6,870 nucleotides of DNA from Clostridiales bacterium UBA1742 (GTDB taxonomy: Bacteria; Bacillota; Clostridia; TANB77; CAG-508): assembly GCA_002314935.1 (NCBI GenBank), contig DCHW01000029.1, positions 1 through 6,870 of the forward strand, written 5' to 3'. Position 1 is the stretch's first letter; each line of letters begins with the position of its first letter. Positions 6,672-6,870 of this stretch are shown here, in pieces. The translations under genes and the position numbers were made by a program. The notes under the pieces are model-generated. The model was not told the origin of the DNA. It saw only the letters and a program-made list of their open reading frames with translations, and ran no database searches.

Positions 6672-6747
6672 TGGAGCTTCTAGGGCGAATCGAACGCCCG
6701 ACCTACAGGTTACGAATCTGTTGCTCTACCAACTGAGCTATAGAAGC
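6672..6747 (-). tRNA. tRNA-Thr (anticodon CGU), CCA encoded
   Basis: A complete 76-nt cloverleaf reading ACG codons. The acceptor stem GCTTCTA/TAGAAGC is a perfect 7 bp. The D arm is GCTC-AGTTGGTA-GAGC, the anticodon loop is TTCGTAA with anticodon CGU, the T arm GGGCG-TTCGATT-CGCCC is perfect, and U73 plus the encoded CCA end the gene. G1-C72, C2-G71, G35 and U36 are known threonine identity elements, and U73 is seen in other Firmicutes tRNA-Thr. The anticodon stem ACAGA/CCTGT has four pairs and an A31-C39 mismatch next to the loop. It has its own strong promoter and terminator and stands alone rather than in a cluster. No duplicated tRNA end (integration site) is seen in the window. Confidence 0.97.
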
Positions 6748-6753
6748 ATGAGC

Positions 6754-6782
6754 AGAAAAGTTTAATCTTTTTTCACTTTTCT
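6754..6782 (-). other. Hairpin in the 5' leader of the tRNA precursor
   Basis: AGAAAAGT (6754-6761) and ACTTTTCT (6775-6782) are perfect 8-bp inverted copies around a 13-nt loop. They fill nearly all of the leader between the promoter (predicted start near 6782) and the tRNA 5' end at 6747. The transcript would begin at or very near the foot of the stem, leaving six bases (CTGCTCA region) before the mature tRNA end. It might protect the 5' end or affect RNase P processing. Confidence 0.5.
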
Positions 6783-6788
6783 TGACTC

Positions 6789-6817
6789 ATTATATATTTT
6801 TTCACATTAAAAGTCAA
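6789..6817 (-). promoter_or_regulatory. Strong sigma-A type promoter of tRNA-Thr
   Basis: Minus strand: -35 TTGACT (6817-6812, five of six consensus), a 17-bp spacer (6811-6795), and -10 TATAAT (6794-6789, perfect). Transcription would start near 6782, about 35 bases before the mature tRNA. This is the best promoter in the window. Confidence 0.88.
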
Positions 6818-6870
6818 TTAAAAATAATATGACTATTTTAAATATTGTGTAGGTTAGTCAATGATGTGTC

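Noticed and set aside
6672..6747. tRNA as an attachment site for an integrated element
   Set aside because: No second copy of the tRNA 3' end, no integrase and no mobile genes are visible. Only the small gene remnant beside it hints at past integration.
6820..6870. Second TTGACT near the window edge as another promoter
   Set aside because: No acceptable -10 hexamer lies at 16-18 bp, and the region is cut by the window end.
1..6870. Whole window as a defence, biosynthetic or other new system
   Set aside because: The genes are recognisable core families with ordinary operon spacing. No cluster of accessory genes, repeats or mobile functions supports a new system.

Overview
The window is very AT-rich, protein-coding DNA of a low-GC Gram-positive (Firmicutes/Bacillota) type, most likely a member of the Clostridia. 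This rests on the base composition, the purine-rich AGGAGG-type ribosome binding sites, and the gene families present (a short FtsY, a UPF0182 membrane protein, a DUF5665 protein, a clostridial-style nucleoside deaminase). TGA is read as a stop (end of the dipeptidase gene) and TGG as Trp, so the standard bacterial code fits. No species can be named from the sequence.

All six convincing protein genes and the single tRNA lie on the minus strand, so transcription runs from high to low coordinates. In that order: a strong promoter (6817-6789), a hairpin leader and tRNA-Thr(CGU) (6747-6672), then a strong hairpin terminator (about 6664-6621). Next comes a short stretch with what looks like the 3' end of a lost plus-strand gene and a run of 15 A (6460-6618). 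Then follow an M19-family dipeptidase (6436-5492), a nucleoside/guanine deaminase (5405-4947) tightly coupled to an MscS-family channel (4936-4151), and ftsY (4077-3172) tightly coupled to a large UPF0182 membrane protein (3159-379). An intrinsic terminator (364-334) comes next, and it runs directly into the start codon of a small DUF5665 membrane protein (333-58).

The genes are housekeeping in character: membrane-protein targeting (FtsY), osmotic safety valve (MscS), purine salvage (deaminase), peptide turnover (dipeptidase), and two conserved membrane proteins of unknown role. Two gene pairs have the Shine-Dalgarno of the second gene overlapping the stop codon of the first (deaminase-mscS and ftsY-UPF0182), which implies translational coupling. 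I see no mobile element, CRISPR array, toxin-antitoxin pair, phage gene or defence system. The points most worth a second look are regulatory or small-scale: the terminator that contains the only visible ribosome binding site of the DUF5665 gene, the plus-strand gene remnant sharing a bidirectional terminator with the tRNA, the tRNA's A-C mismatch next to the anticodon loop, and the hairpin formed by the tRNA leader.
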